A DNA stretch of 59,308 bases, taken from JBFWRI01 sp050248995. GTDB lineage: Bacteria; Pseudomonadota; Alphaproteobacteria; JAIXQD01. A program made the translations under genes and the position numbers. Positions 16,012 through 24,156 of this stretch are shown here, in pieces. The notes beneath the pieces are model-generated. The model saw nothing but the letters and a program-made list of their open reading frames with translations. It ran no database searches and was not told where the DNA came from. Numbering within the stretch: position 1 is the stretch's first letter; the number at the start of each line of letters is the position of its first letter. The stretch spans positions 1 to 59,308 of the forward strand of contig JBFWRI010000010.1 of NCBI GenBank assembly GCA_050248995.1, in the 5' to 3' direction.

Positions 16012-17577
16012 TCAGAATTGCAGGACTTGCGCTTCGCTGACATTCGGCAGCGCGGCAATCTTTTTCAGCAAATTATCGTTCACCGCGCCGTCGACTTCAA
16101 CCAGCGATACGGCCTGACCGTCTTTCTGGTTGCGGCCAAGATGGAAGCTGCCGATATTAATGCTGTTGTCGCCCAGCAGTGAACCAAGGCGACCGATATG
16201 GCCGGGGGCGTCGATATTACGCACCATCAGCATGGTGCCTGCCAGCTCGGCTTCCATGGCTATATCGTCAACGCGCACCAAGCGCGGCTGGTTGCTGAAC
16301 AATGTGCCCGACAGGCGCACCGAAACGCCGTTATCAATCTGCACATCCAGCAGGGTCTGGTAATTGCTGAGTGCTTCCTGCGTTGCCTCGATTATCTCAA
16401 GCCCGGCCTGCTGCGCGACCTGACGGGCATTGACCATGTTGACACTGGCGTGCGTGACGCCCAGCAATGCCGCCAGCAGTGCTGCGGTGACGGGCTTGGT
16501 GTTCAGTTCGGCCGCCGCGCCGCGATAGGTTACGGTAATGCGGTGCGGCTTCACCGCCATCTGTCCGCCCATGCGGCCCAGCTGCGTTGCCAGTTTGATA
16601 TAGGGTTGCAAGCGCGGGGCTTCCTCGGCTGTGATGTTCGGCATATTCACGGCGTTGGTGACGGCACCTTGCAGCAGGAAATCGCACATCTGTTCGGCGA
16701 TCTGGATCGCGCAGGTATCCTGCGCTTCGGCCGTTGCCGCGCCAAGGTGCGGCGTGCAGATCACGCGCGGGTCATTGAACAGTACGTTTTCCTTGGCGGG
16801 TTCGGTGACATAGACGTCGATGGCGGCACCGGCGACTTGCCCGGAATCCAGCGCAGCTTTCAGGTCGTCTTCCACGATCAGGCCGCCGCGCGCGATGTTC
16901 AGCAGGCGCACGCCTTTTTTCATTTTCCCCATCGTCTCGGCATTGATCATGCCGCGCGTCGAATCCAGCATCGGCGTGTGTAGGCTGATGAAATCACTGC
17001 GCGCGTATATATCGTCAAGCGTTGTGGCCTCGACGCCAAGCTCCAGTGCGCGTTCGGGCGACAAAAACGGGTCATAGGCCAGCACCTTCATTTTCAGGCC
17101 CACTGCACGATCGGCAACAATGCTGCCGATGTTGCCGCAGCCGACCAGGCCCAATGTCTTGCCATACAGCTCGGTGCCGGTGAACTTGCTTTTCTCCCAC
17201 TTGCCGGCATGCGTGCTGGCATTCGCCTGCGGGATATGGCGCGCCAGCGCCATCATCATCGCCACCGTATGCTCAGCCGTGGTAATGGAGTTGCCGAACG
17301 GCGTGTTCATGACAATGACGCCGCTTTGGGTGGCGGCCTTCACATCGACGGTATCGACCCCTGCACCGGCACGGCCGATGACCTTCAGGCTTTTTGCAGC
17401 GGCAATAATATTGGCTGTGATCTTTGCGGCGCTGCGCACGGCCACACCTGCATATGCCGGGATAATTTTAGTAAGCTCGTCCTCGGTCAGGCCGGTTTTG
17501 ACATCAACGGCAACGCCGCGTGCCCTGAAGACTTCCTCGGCCTGTTTCGAGAGCGCGTCGGCAATCAGGATTTTCAT
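16012..17577 (-). CDS. serA: D-3-phosphoglycerate dehydrogenase
   Basis: SerA oxidises 3-phosphoglycerate to 3-phosphohydroxypyruvate with NAD, the first step of serine synthesis. From ATG 17577 (MKILIADALSKQAEEVF) it has 521 residues, the long form. The Rossmann domain shows LGLVGCGNIGSIVADRA and the catalytic set includes ARGGLIVEDDLK and TPHLGAATAEAQ (catalytic His in PHLG). An allosteric substrate-binding domain and a C-terminal ACT domain (MLMVRNIDAPGHIGRLGSLL) follow; the ACT domain suggests serine feedback. Its start overlaps the serC stop by four bases (ATGA), forming a serC-serA operon. Confidence 0.97.
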   Translation of the reverse strand: MKILIADALSKQAEEVFRARGVAVDVKTGLTEDELTKIIPAYAGVAVRSAAKITANIIAAAKSLKVIGRAGAGVDTVDVKAATQSGVIVMNTPFGNSITTAEHTVAMMMALARHIPQANASTHAGKWEKSKFTGTELYGKTLGLVGCGNIGSIVADRAVGLKMKVLAYDPFLSPERALELGVEATTLDDIYARSDFISLHTPMLDSTRGMINAETMGKMKKGVRLLNIARGGLIVEDDLKAALDSGQVAGAAIDVYVTEPAKENVLFNDPRVICTPHLGAATAEAQDTCAIQIAEQMCDFLLQGAVTNAVNMPNITAEEAPRLQPYIKLATQLGRMGGQMAVKPHRITVTYRGAAAELNTKPVTAALLAALLGVTHASVNMVNARQVAQQAGLEIIEATQEALSNYQTLLDVQIDNGVSVRLSGTLFSNQPRLVRVDDIAMEAELAGTMLMVRNIDAPGHIGRLGSLLGDNSINIGSFHLGRNQKDGQAVSLVEVDGAVNDNLLKKIAALPNVSEAQVLQF

Positions 17578-18725
17578 GACAGCACTTCCTCGAACGCCCA
17601 TTCCAGCCACTGCAGCGTCAGCTTGATATCAGCGGTTTCCAGCGTCGGGCCGGCCCACATGCGGATATGCGGCGGTGCATCGCGGTGGCCTGCCAGGTCA
17701 TAGCCGGCGCCTTCTTTTTCAACCAGCCCGCAGATTTTCTTGACGGCGTCACGCAGCTCGTCGGCGTTCATATGCGCGACGCGCGGACCCACAATCTTGA
17801 TGCAGTTCGATGTGGTGGTGCGTGTCGCGGGATCAATGGCAAGGAATTCGGCCCACGGCGTGCGGTCGACCCATTCGGCAATCGCGGCGGCATTCCTGTC
17901 GGTGCGTGCGATCATCGCCGGCAAGCCGCCGATGCTTTCGGCCCACTGCAGGGCGTCCAGCACATCGGCCACACACAGCAGGGATGGTGTATTTAAAACA
18001 TCGCCGTCAAACAACGCCTGGTCGGGTTCGCCTTTTTTCACAAGGCGGAAGATTTTTGGCAGCGGGAATTTCGGCGTGTAGCTGCGCAGGCGTTCGACGG
18101 CTTTCGGCGACAGTGCCAGCATGCCATGCTGCGCCTCGCTGCCCAGCGCCTTCTGCCATGACCACGAAATAACATCCATTTTTGCGACATCGACGGGCAT
18201 GGCGAATACGGCGGATATAGCGTCACAAAACACCAATCCTTCATGGTTTTGCGGGATCCAGTCGATGTTCGGCACGCGTACGCCGCTGGTGGTGCCATTC
18301 CATGTGAACACGATGTCGTGCTTCGGGCTGGCCTGCGAAAAGTCTGGCAATATACCGAAGTCGGCGGTGAAGTCGCGCGAGCCTTCGATCTTCAGGTGTT
18401 TGATGATGTCGTTGGTCCAGATACTGCCGAATACTTCCCACGCAAATACGTCCACGGGACGCGGGCCCAGCATGCCCCACAGCGCGGCTTCGAACGCACC
18501 GGTGTCGCTGCCCGCCATGATCGCGATTTTGTAATCGGCCGGGATACCCAGCAGTTTGCGGCTGCGTTCAGAAACATCCTGCAGCTGCTTTTTGGCGGCC
18601 ACAGCGCGGTGCGAACGGCCCAGCAGCGCGTTCTTGAAAACGTCTTCGGCTTTCCAGCCCGGGCGCTTGCAGCACGGACCGCTGGAATAAAACGGGGCGA
18701 TAGGCTTCTGGGCGGGTTTTTGCAT
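17574..18725 (-). CDS. serC: Phosphoserine aminotransferase
   Basis: SerC transfers an amino group from glutamate to 3-phosphohydroxypyruvate, the second step of serine synthesis. The 383-residue protein has the alphaproteobacterial SerC pattern, with an N-terminal FYSSGPCCKRPGW and LLGRSHRA. The PLP Lys lies in SWSWQKALGSEAQHG. A GSDTGAFEAALWGML cofactor-binding block is near residue 75. It is coupled to serA downstream and lies 39 bases after ftsH. I looked for the serC-type leader RNA; the gap is too short to show it clearly. Confidence 0.96.
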   Translation of the reverse strand: MQKPAQKPIAPFYSSGPCCKRPGWKAEDVFKNALLGRSHRAVAAKKQLQDVSERSRKLLGIPADYKIAIMAGSDTGAFEAALWGMLGPRPVDVFAWEVFGSIWTNDIIKHLKIEGSRDFTADFGILPDFSQASPKHDIVFTWNGTTSGVRVPNIDWIPQNHEGLVFCDAISAVFAMPVDVAKMDVISWSWQKALGSEAQHGMLALSPKAVERLRSYTPKFPLPKIFRLVKKGEPDQALFDGDVLNTPSLLCVADVLDALQWAESIGGLPAMIARTDRNAAAIAEWVDRTPWAEFLAIDPATRTTTSNCIKIVGPRVAHMNADELRDAVKKICGLVEKEGAGYDLAGHRDAPPHIRMWAGPTLETADIKLTLQWLEWAFEEVLS

Positions 18726-18764
18726 ATGCCCAGAACAGCACGATTTTATGAAGCCTAGAAGGGG

Positions 18765-20699
18765 CTAGCTGGCAGGCTGGCCAACGGCACCGCTGTCGGT
18801 AACAGGCACGGACGAGCGTTTGCCGCTTGCCGGCGTGCTGGCCTTCGGCGGCGGCGGGGTGCCGTCTTCACTGCGGATTTTCTCGCCACGCAGCAGGGCG
18901 TTAACTTCGTCACCCGACAGCGTTTCGAATTCCAGCAGGGCCTTGGCCAGCTTGTGCAGGTCGTCCATCTGCGCCGTCAGCACCTTGCGGGCCTTGGCTT
19001 CGGCTTCCTCGATCAGGCGGCGGATCTCGCTGTCGATCAGCGCGGCCGTGCCTTCCGACATGTTCTGCTGCTGCGCGACTGAGTGGCCAAGGAACACTTC
19101 TTCCTGGTTAGCCTGATAGCGTACGCGGCCCAGCTTCTCGCTCATCCCAAATTCGGTGATCATACGGCGTGCCAGACCTGTGGCCTGCTGAATATCACCG
19201 CCGGCGCCGGTCGTCACGTTGTCGGCGCCGAAGATCAGTTCTTCCGCTACACGGCCACCGTACATCATGGCCAGCTTGCTTTCCATTTCCGTCTTTGTGT
19301 AACCGTACTTGTCGCGCTCGGGCAGGCTCATCGTCAGGCCCAGTGCGCGGCCGCGCGGGATGATCGTCACCTTGTGCAGCGGGTCGGATTCCGGCATATG
19401 GAGGCCAACCAGCGCGTGACCGGCTTCATGATAGGCCGTCAGTTCCTTTTCCTTCTCGGTCATCACCATGCTGCGGCGTTCGGCGCCCATCATCACCTTA
19501 TCCTTGGCTTCTTCAAAGTCGGCGTGCGCGACAACATTCCTGTTCTTGCGCGCGGCAATCAGCGCCGCTTCGTTGACAAGGTTGGCGAGGTCGGCGCCCG
19601 AGAAACCGGGCGTGCCGCGGGCGATCACCTTGGCGTTGACGTCAGTCGCCAGCGGCACTTTACGCATATGCACACGCAGGATCTTCTCGCGGCCGATGAT
19701 ATCGGGGTTCGGCACTACAACCTGACGGTCAAAACGGCCCGGACGCAACAGCGCCGGGTCCAGCACGTCGGGGCGGTTGGTGGCGGCGATGATGATCACG
19801 CCTTCGGTTGATTCAAAGCCATCCATCTCGACCAGCAACTGGTTCAGCGTCTGTTCGCGTTCGTCGTTGCCGCCGCCCAGGCCAGCGCCGCGATGGCGGC
19901 CGACAGCGTCGATTTCGTCGATGAAGATAATGCAAGGCGCGTTCTTCTTGCCCTGTTCGAACATATCGCGCACGCGGGAGGCGCCGACGCCGACAAACAT
20001 CTCGACGAAGTCGGAGCCGCTGATGGTGAAGAACGGCACGTTCGCCTCGCCGGCGACTGCACGCGCGGTCAGCGTTTTGCCGGTACCCGGGGGGCCGACC
20101 AACAGCACACCTTTTGGAATTTTACCGCCCAGGCGCTGGAACTTTTGCGGGTCTTTCAGAAATTCGACAACTTCTTCCAGTTCCTGCTTGGCTTCATCAA
20201 TGCCGGCAACATCTTCGAACGTCACGCGGCCGTGCTTCTCGGTCAGCAGGCGCGCGCGCGATTTGCCAAAGCCCATGGCGCCGCCACGGCCGCCGCCACC
20301 GCTTTGTTGGCGCATAAAGTAAACCCACACGCCAATCAGCAGCAGCATCGGGAACCATGATAGCAGAATCGAGAAGATGGTCGGTTCGCCCGCCGTGTCG
20401 CGCTCGGCGTTAACGCGCACATTCTTGGCCGTCAGGTGTGACACAACATCCGTGTTGGGTGGCACGATAGTGGTGAATGATTTGCCATCGGCATATGTGC
20501 CAAGCACCTGGTCGCCCTTGATAGTGACGCTGGCAACCTGCCCGCTATCGACCTGATTGAGAAGCTCACTGTACGCAACCGTGGTGCCGGTGCCGCCGCC
20601 ACTTGTACCCTGCAGCATGTTAAACAAAGTCAGCAGCATCAAGCCGATGACCAGCCATAAAATAACTGTGCGTCCGAAATTCTGGTTGTTGTCTTGCAT
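18765..20699 (-). CDS. ftsH: ATP-dependent zinc metalloprotease FtsH
   Basis: FtsH is a membrane-bound hexameric protease that unfolds and degrades membrane and regulatory proteins. From ATG 20699 (MQDNNQNFGRTVILWLVIG) it has 644 residues, with AGAGGACCC just upstream. Two membrane helices (residues about 9-27 and 108-126) flank a periplasmic domain. The AAA domain shows Walker A GPPGTGKTLTARAV, Walker B IIFIDEIDAVG and the second region of homology ATNRPDVLDPALLRPGRFDR. The zinc site is HEAGHALV. The C-terminus is Pro/Ser-rich. It ends the tilS-ftsH part of the Tol-Pal cluster order. Confidence 0.98.
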   Translation of the reverse strand: MQDNNQNFGRTVILWLVIGLMLLTLFNMLQGTSGGGTGTTVAYSELLNQVDSGQVASVTIKGDQVLGTYADGKSFTTIVPPNTDVVSHLTAKNVRVNAERDTAGEPTIFSILLSWFPMLLLIGVWVYFMRQQSGGGGRGGAMGFGKSRARLLTEKHGRVTFEDVAGIDEAKQELEEVVEFLKDPQKFQRLGGKIPKGVLLVGPPGTGKTLTARAVAGEANVPFFTISGSDFVEMFVGVGASRVRDMFEQGKKNAPCIIFIDEIDAVGRHRGAGLGGGNDEREQTLNQLLVEMDGFESTEGVIIIAATNRPDVLDPALLRPGRFDRQVVVPNPDIIGREKILRVHMRKVPLATDVNAKVIARGTPGFSGADLANLVNEAALIAARKNRNVVAHADFEEAKDKVMMGAERRSMVMTEKEKELTAYHEAGHALVGLHMPESDPLHKVTIIPRGRALGLTMSLPERDKYGYTKTEMESKLAMMYGGRVAEELIFGADNVTTGAGGDIQQATGLARRMITEFGMSEKLGRVRYQANQEEVFLGHSVAQQQNMSEGTAALIDSEIRRLIEEAEAKARKVLTAQMDDLHKLAKALLEFETLSGDEVNALLRGEKIRSEDGTPPPPKASTPASGKRSSVPVTDSGAVGQPAS

Positions 20700-20809
20700 G
20701 GGTCCTCTTTTTGCCGGGCGTGCTCTGCGTTGCACGCAACCGCGTCCCGAAAAGTGATACTATATTAGATAGGTAAACTTAGGCCGAATACAATAACCAA
20801 ACGTTTACA

Positions 20810-21967
20810 TCACATCCCTTGGGCCATGGCGTAAACACCTGAATCTGCGTCTTTACCAAGGGGTAGTGGCCGGTTTCCCAGTGCCGGCAGGGTGGCGCGC
20901 GCCGCAACGGGTCGGATAGCAGCCGCCCACGGGCATGCTTTTTCCAGTGCCGCCGTGCTGACATCGCCAAGCGCCCCGACCGTGACGGGCACGGCGCCGC
21001 TGTTGATGATGCGGAAGCGTCTGTCCCATACGGCCTCGTTTCTGGCGGGAATGGTAACGTCACCCTCGACCGCCTGCAGTTCGCGATAAAAGCGCAGCGT
21101 ATTTTCAAAAGGCTCGATCACCATGCCGCCGCATGTCTGCTTACTTGTGATGTTACCCAGAACGGTTTGCAGTGCTTCAGGCCCGGGGGCATAGGTATTG
21201 CCGCCGGTAACGCGGCGCCAGATATCCACCAGCGCGCGCTGCTGGATGATATGCGGCACGCGGCGCAGATAGCCGGCCTGCAGCTGCACGACACAGGGAT
21301 TTGTACGCTCGACGTGCTGCAGGACAAGTTGCGCCGTCACTTCATCCAGCGCAGCGTCGGTATCGCGCATTTTATCAGCGAACTTCTGCAGTGTGACCGG
21401 TGTCAAACCCTCGGCAGCCAGAACATCAACAGCCCCGCGCAGGCGGCCCCGCGCGTAGCGAGAACTTTCGTTGCCGGGATCTTTCACAAACGGCACGCCT
21501 TTGGCGATGACATAATCAACTAGTTGCCGTTTGGTGTATTGCAGCAGCGGGCGGACGATCGTGATACCTTCACGTTCCGTAACCGGGCGCAGGCCAGCAA
21601 GGCCCTTTACGCCGCTGGCCTTGGCGATACGCATCAGGATGGTTTCGGCCTGATCGTCGGCATGGTGCGCCGTCAGCAGCGCGGGAATGTCGTTGTTCTT
21701 GCAATAATCCAACAGCAGTTCATAGCGTGCGTTGCGTGCACGTTCCTGAATGCGCGATGTAACGCCATCGTGCTGCCATGTCAGGGTTTCATGTTTGATG
21801 CCCCGCTTGGTGCATTCAGTGGCAACTTGCTGCGCTTCAGCTGTGCTTTCAGGGCGCAGTTTGTGGTCGACGGTTAGCGCGATGAAATCGAGGTCTTGTT
21901 CCTGTGCCATCAACGCCAGTGCCCACGAGTCCGGCCCGCCCGAAAGGGCGATGGCGAACTTAACCAT
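20810..21967 (-). CDS. tilS: tRNA(Ile)-lysidine synthase
   Basis: TilS attaches lysine to C34 of tRNA(Ile)-CAU so that it reads AUA codons. The PP-loop ATPase motif SGGPDS lies at the N-terminus (FAIALSGGPDSWALALMA), followed by HHADDQAETILMRIAKASG. Residues after about 210 form the less conserved C-terminal part. The preferred start is ATG 21967 (385 residues), which falls just after the Nudix stop; ATG 21989 is an in-frame alternative. A much longer frame to 22222 overlaps the Nudix gene and is not credible. In related bacteria it directly follows cpoB; here a Nudix gene is inserted between them. Confidence 0.95.
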   Translation of the reverse strand: MVKFAIALSGGPDSWALALMAQEQDLDFIALTVDHKLRPESTAEAQQVATECTKRGIKHETLTWQHDGVTSRIQERARNARYELLLDYCKNNDIPALLTAHHADDQAETILMRIAKASGVKGLAGLRPVTEREGITIVRPLLQYTKRQLVDYVIAKGVPFVKDPGNESSRYARGRLRGAVDVLAAEGLTPVTLQKFADKMRDTDAALDEVTAQLVLQHVERTNPCVVQLQAGYLRRVPHIIQQRALVDIWRRVTGGNTYAPGPEALQTVLGNITSKQTCGGMVIEPFENTLRFYRELQAVEGDVTIPARNEAVWDRRFRIINSGAVPVTVGALGDVSTAALEKACPWAAAIRPVAARATLPALGNRPLPLGKDADSGVYAMAQGM

Positions 21968-21968
21968 G

Positions 21969-22493
21969 CTATTTGGTAATAGGAGTTGCATGACCTGATG
22001 ATGCCAGTGCCTGCTGTACCAGTTCAAGAGTCTCTGTGCCTGCAAAAAGATATGGAAATCGTTCGTAAAGAGACCTGTATTCTGGATAAGACATCCATTC
22101 AAGCAATTCAGCTTCGGCTTCCCAGTTTTTAAATGGGCCATCCGAATATGCGTAGTAAACCCCAAAAAACTTCGTGTGCTCTTTTTGTATAAGAGTCTTT
22201 CCAGCATATATCGGCGGCACACTTAATTTAAGTCCCAGCTCTTCAACAGCTTCCCGCACAACGGCTTGCTCATAAGTTTCGCCAACATCAAGACGCCCGC
22301 CTACCGAAGCATCAAAGCGACGTGGCGATGATTTCTTATGCGCCCCACGAAATTGGAAAAGAAATTTTCCTGTACTGTTCATGACCCAAAGGTGGGCGAC
22401 TCGAATAATCTTATTGTTTGCGTAAGCATCATCAAAAGTTGTTTGCCCGATGACCGTATCGTTCTCGTCAACAATATCATGCAACTCAGCCAT
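21969..22493 (-). CDS. Nudix hydrolase
   Basis: The 174-residue protein (MAELHDIVDENDTVIG) has an intact Nudix box: GRLDVGE, seven residues, then REAVEELGL, which coordinates the metal for pyrophosphate hydrolysis. The N-terminal layout (DENDTVIG, RVAHLWVMNSTGKFLFQFRG) resembles the IDI/YfcD subgroup, so the substrate may be an isoprenoid or nucleotide diphosphate; this is inference. The start overlaps the cpoB stop (TAATG). The sequence is visibly more AT-rich than cpoB and tilS (AAA, ATA, TCA and ACA codons), consistent with later insertion into the conserved cluster. Confidence 0.9.
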   Translation of the reverse strand: MAELHDIVDENDTVIGQTTFDDAYANNKIIRVAHLWVMNSTGKFLFQFRGAHKKSSPRRFDASVGGRLDVGETYEQAVVREAVEELGLKLSVPPIYAGKTLIQKEHTKFFGVYYAYSDGPFKNWEAEAELLEWMSYPEYRSLYERFPYLFAGTETLELVQQALASSGHATPITK

Positions 22494-23338
22494 TACGCCT
22501 TGCATCCCAGTTTCTTGCGTTCCTGTTCGGCGCGTGTGCGGATGGTCGGCGCGGCGTTCGGGTACTTGTTCTTCAGTTCGCTCAGCGTCAGGCAGGCGTC
22601 TTCCTTACTGCCAAGTGACGACAGCGACATCGCCAGTTTCAGCAGGTTATCGGGCGCTTTGCTGTTTTTCGGATATTTCTGGTAGCCGTCGGCGAACGTC
22701 ACCGCAGCTTCCTTGAACTGGCCGCGCACATAATAGGTTTCGCCCAGCCAGTAATTGGCGTTGCCGGCCAGCTGGTGGCTGCTGTAGCTGGCCATGAACT
22801 GCTTGAAGGCTTTTTCAGCGCCGCTGTAATCGGCCTGGCGGAGCTTGTTGAAACCCTCGTCGTATAAGGGCTGCGCGCCCGATGTGTCGGCAGCGGCGGC
22901 GTCGGTTTTCTCTTCTTCGGCATCTGTTCCTGTCGGCGCAGGCACGAGGGCTGTTGGGGCCGCCGCCGCTGCGGCGGCCTGCTGCGCGGCCATCATCTGT
23001 TGCTGCTGCATTTGCGCCATCTGCTGGCGCAGCTCGTTGAAGCGTACTTCCATATCCTGCTGCAGGCGCGCGAATTGTTGCTGCAACACGGCGTTTTGGT
23101 GCTGCACGCGCTCAAGGTTACCGGTCAGGGTCTGGATCTGTTGCTCAAGCTGGTTAAGGCGCATATCCATCTGCGATGCCGCAGCGCTGTTCATGCCACT
23201 GCCGCCAGCGCCGCTGCGCATCGCCGACAGGCGTGCGACTTCATCTTCAAGGCGGCTCAGCCGTTCGCCGTCCTGCGCCGCCGCTGAAACAGGAGCAGCT
23301 AGAAAGGCCAGAAGCAGAAGGGGCAGTAAACGACGCAT
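22493..23338 (-). CDS. cpoB: Cell division coordinator CpoB (YbgF)
   Basis: CpoB is a periplasmic TPR protein that links the Tol-Pal machine to PBP1 activity during constriction. The 281-residue protein has a signal peptide (MRRLLPLLLLAFLAAPVSAAA). A coiled-coil trimerisation region follows, rich in Gln (QLEQQIQTLTGNLERVQHQN), with a Gln/Ala low-complexity linker (QMQQQQMMAAQQAAAAAAA). A C-terminal set of TPR repeats begins LYDEGFNKLRQADYSGAEKAF. It lies downstream of pal but behind a strong terminator, so it probably has its own promoter or is read at a lower level. Confidence 0.93.
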   Translation of the reverse strand: MRRLLPLLLLAFLAAPVSAAAQDGERLSRLEDEVARLSAMRSGAGGSGMNSAAASQMDMRLNQLEQQIQTLTGNLERVQHQNAVLQQQFARLQQDMEVRFNELRQQMAQMQQQQMMAAQQAAAAAAAPTALVPAPTGTDAEEEKTDAAAADTSGAQPLYDEGFNKLRQADYSGAEKAFKQFMASYSSHQLAGNANYWLGETYYVRGQFKEAAVTFADGYQKYPKNSKAPDNLLKLAMSLSSLGSKEDACLTLSELKNKYPNAAPTIRTRAEQERKKLGCKA

Positions 23339-23402
23339 GAATTCCTCACTGGGTTATCCCACTGTACCGCAGCCTTATGCCGAAAAAAGGGCAAAAAACA
23401 AA

Positions 23403-23428
23403 AAAGGGGCATCCGAAGATGCCCCTTT
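23403..23428 (-). terminator. Intrinsic terminator after pal
   Basis: On the minus strand an 11-base-pair stem (arms AAAGGGGCATC and GATGCCCCTTT) closed by a TTCG tetraloop is followed by a run of T with few interruptions. It begins 24 bases after the pal stop codon and separates pal from cpoB. Confidence 0.92.
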
Positions 23429-23452
23429 GATCGAGTTCGACTCAGTCAGTGA

Positions 23453-23929
23453 TTACTGGGTCACAACCGTTACAGCGCGGCGGTTCTGGCTGTAAGCAGC
23501 TTCGGTGCTGCCAACAACAGCCGGACGTTCCTTGCCATAGCTGATGGTGCTGACGCGGCTGCCATCGATGCCGGCGGCTGTCAGGTAGTTGCGTGCAGCA
23601 ACAGCGCGACGCTCACCAAGCGCCAGGTTGTATTCGCGCGAACCGCGTTCATCGCAGTGACCTTCGATTTGTACGTTTGTGTCATCGTACTTCTTCAGCC
23701 AGACAGCCTGCTTATCGAGCGTGGCGCGGCCTTCGGCGGTCAGCGTGCTGCTGTCCAGCGCGAAAAACACACGGTCGCCGACGTTTTCAACAAAGTCACG
23801 CGTTGTGCCGGGCTTTGCCGGGCCCATGTTGCCAGCGCCGCCGTAGCTGCCGTCGCTGCCATCGTCCATGCCAGTTTCGCACGCGCTGACCAGCAGCAGA
23901 ACGGCGAACAGGCTCATCAGTTTTTTCAT
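23453..23929 (-). CDS. pal: Peptidoglycan-associated lipoprotein Pal
   Basis: Pal is the outer-membrane lipoprotein that binds peptidoglycan and TolB and pulls the outer membrane in during division. The 158-residue protein has a lipoprotein signal with lipobox LLVSAC (Cys about residue 17) and a Gly/Asp-rich linker. An OmpA-like domain carries the peptidoglycan-binding signature (IEGHCDERGSREYNLALGER) and ends YSQNRRAVTVVTQ. A good ribosome site precedes ATG 23929 (AAGGAGTCTCAT). A long structured leader lies upstream and a strong terminator downstream. Confidence 0.97.
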   Translation of the reverse strand: MKKLMSLFAVLLLVSACETGMDDGSDGSYGGAGNMGPAKPGTTRDFVENVGDRVFFALDSSTLTAEGRATLDKQAVWLKKYDDTNVQIEGHCDERGSREYNLALGERRAVAARNYLTAAGIDGSRVSTISYGKERPAVVGSTEAAYSQNRRAVTVVTQ

Positions 23930-23952
23930 ATGAGACTCCTTAGTTTTTAAAT

Positions 23953-24019
23953 GTTCTCGGCCGAGAGAACGCGGGGGCTGCGGGCCTCGACGCCTTTGAC
24001 AGGCGTTTTTTCCCGCGTT
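23953..24019 (-). promoter_or_regulatory. Structured leader upstream of pal
   Basis: Three nested or adjacent inverted repeats lie 24-90 bases upstream of the pal start. AACGCGGG (23968-23975) pairs with CCCGCGTT (24012-24019), eight bases. Inside that is ACGCCT / AGGCGT (23990-24006), six bases with a 5-base loop. Next to it GTTCTC / GAGAAC (23953-23970) contains the perfect 12-base palindrome TCTCGGCCGAGA. Read on the minus strand this makes a compact leader RNA ending near the ribosome site. It could be a cis-regulatory RNA or a separate small RNA. Confidence 0.45.
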
Positions 24020-24156
24020 GGTTTACACCTAGGAAAGAAAATATCTGATGTCCATAGGGGCTTCAGAGACGGAAATAAAGTCACAAGCGCTGTGGCATAT
24101 TTGCAAGCTTAGATCTGGCTAAGTTGTTTTGTATGTGAAACATATTATCGTAAGAC

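Noticed and set aside
18726..18764. serC-type leader RNA
   Set aside because: The ftsH-serC gap is only 39 bases and shows just a 4-bp AGCC/GGCT pairing, too little for the known motif.
23990..24012. Plus-strand intrinsic terminator (ACGCCT / AGGCGT followed by TTTTTT)
   Set aside because: No plus-strand gene lies upstream to use it; it is better read as the inner hairpin of the pal leader on the minus strand, although the plus-strand option cannot be excluded.
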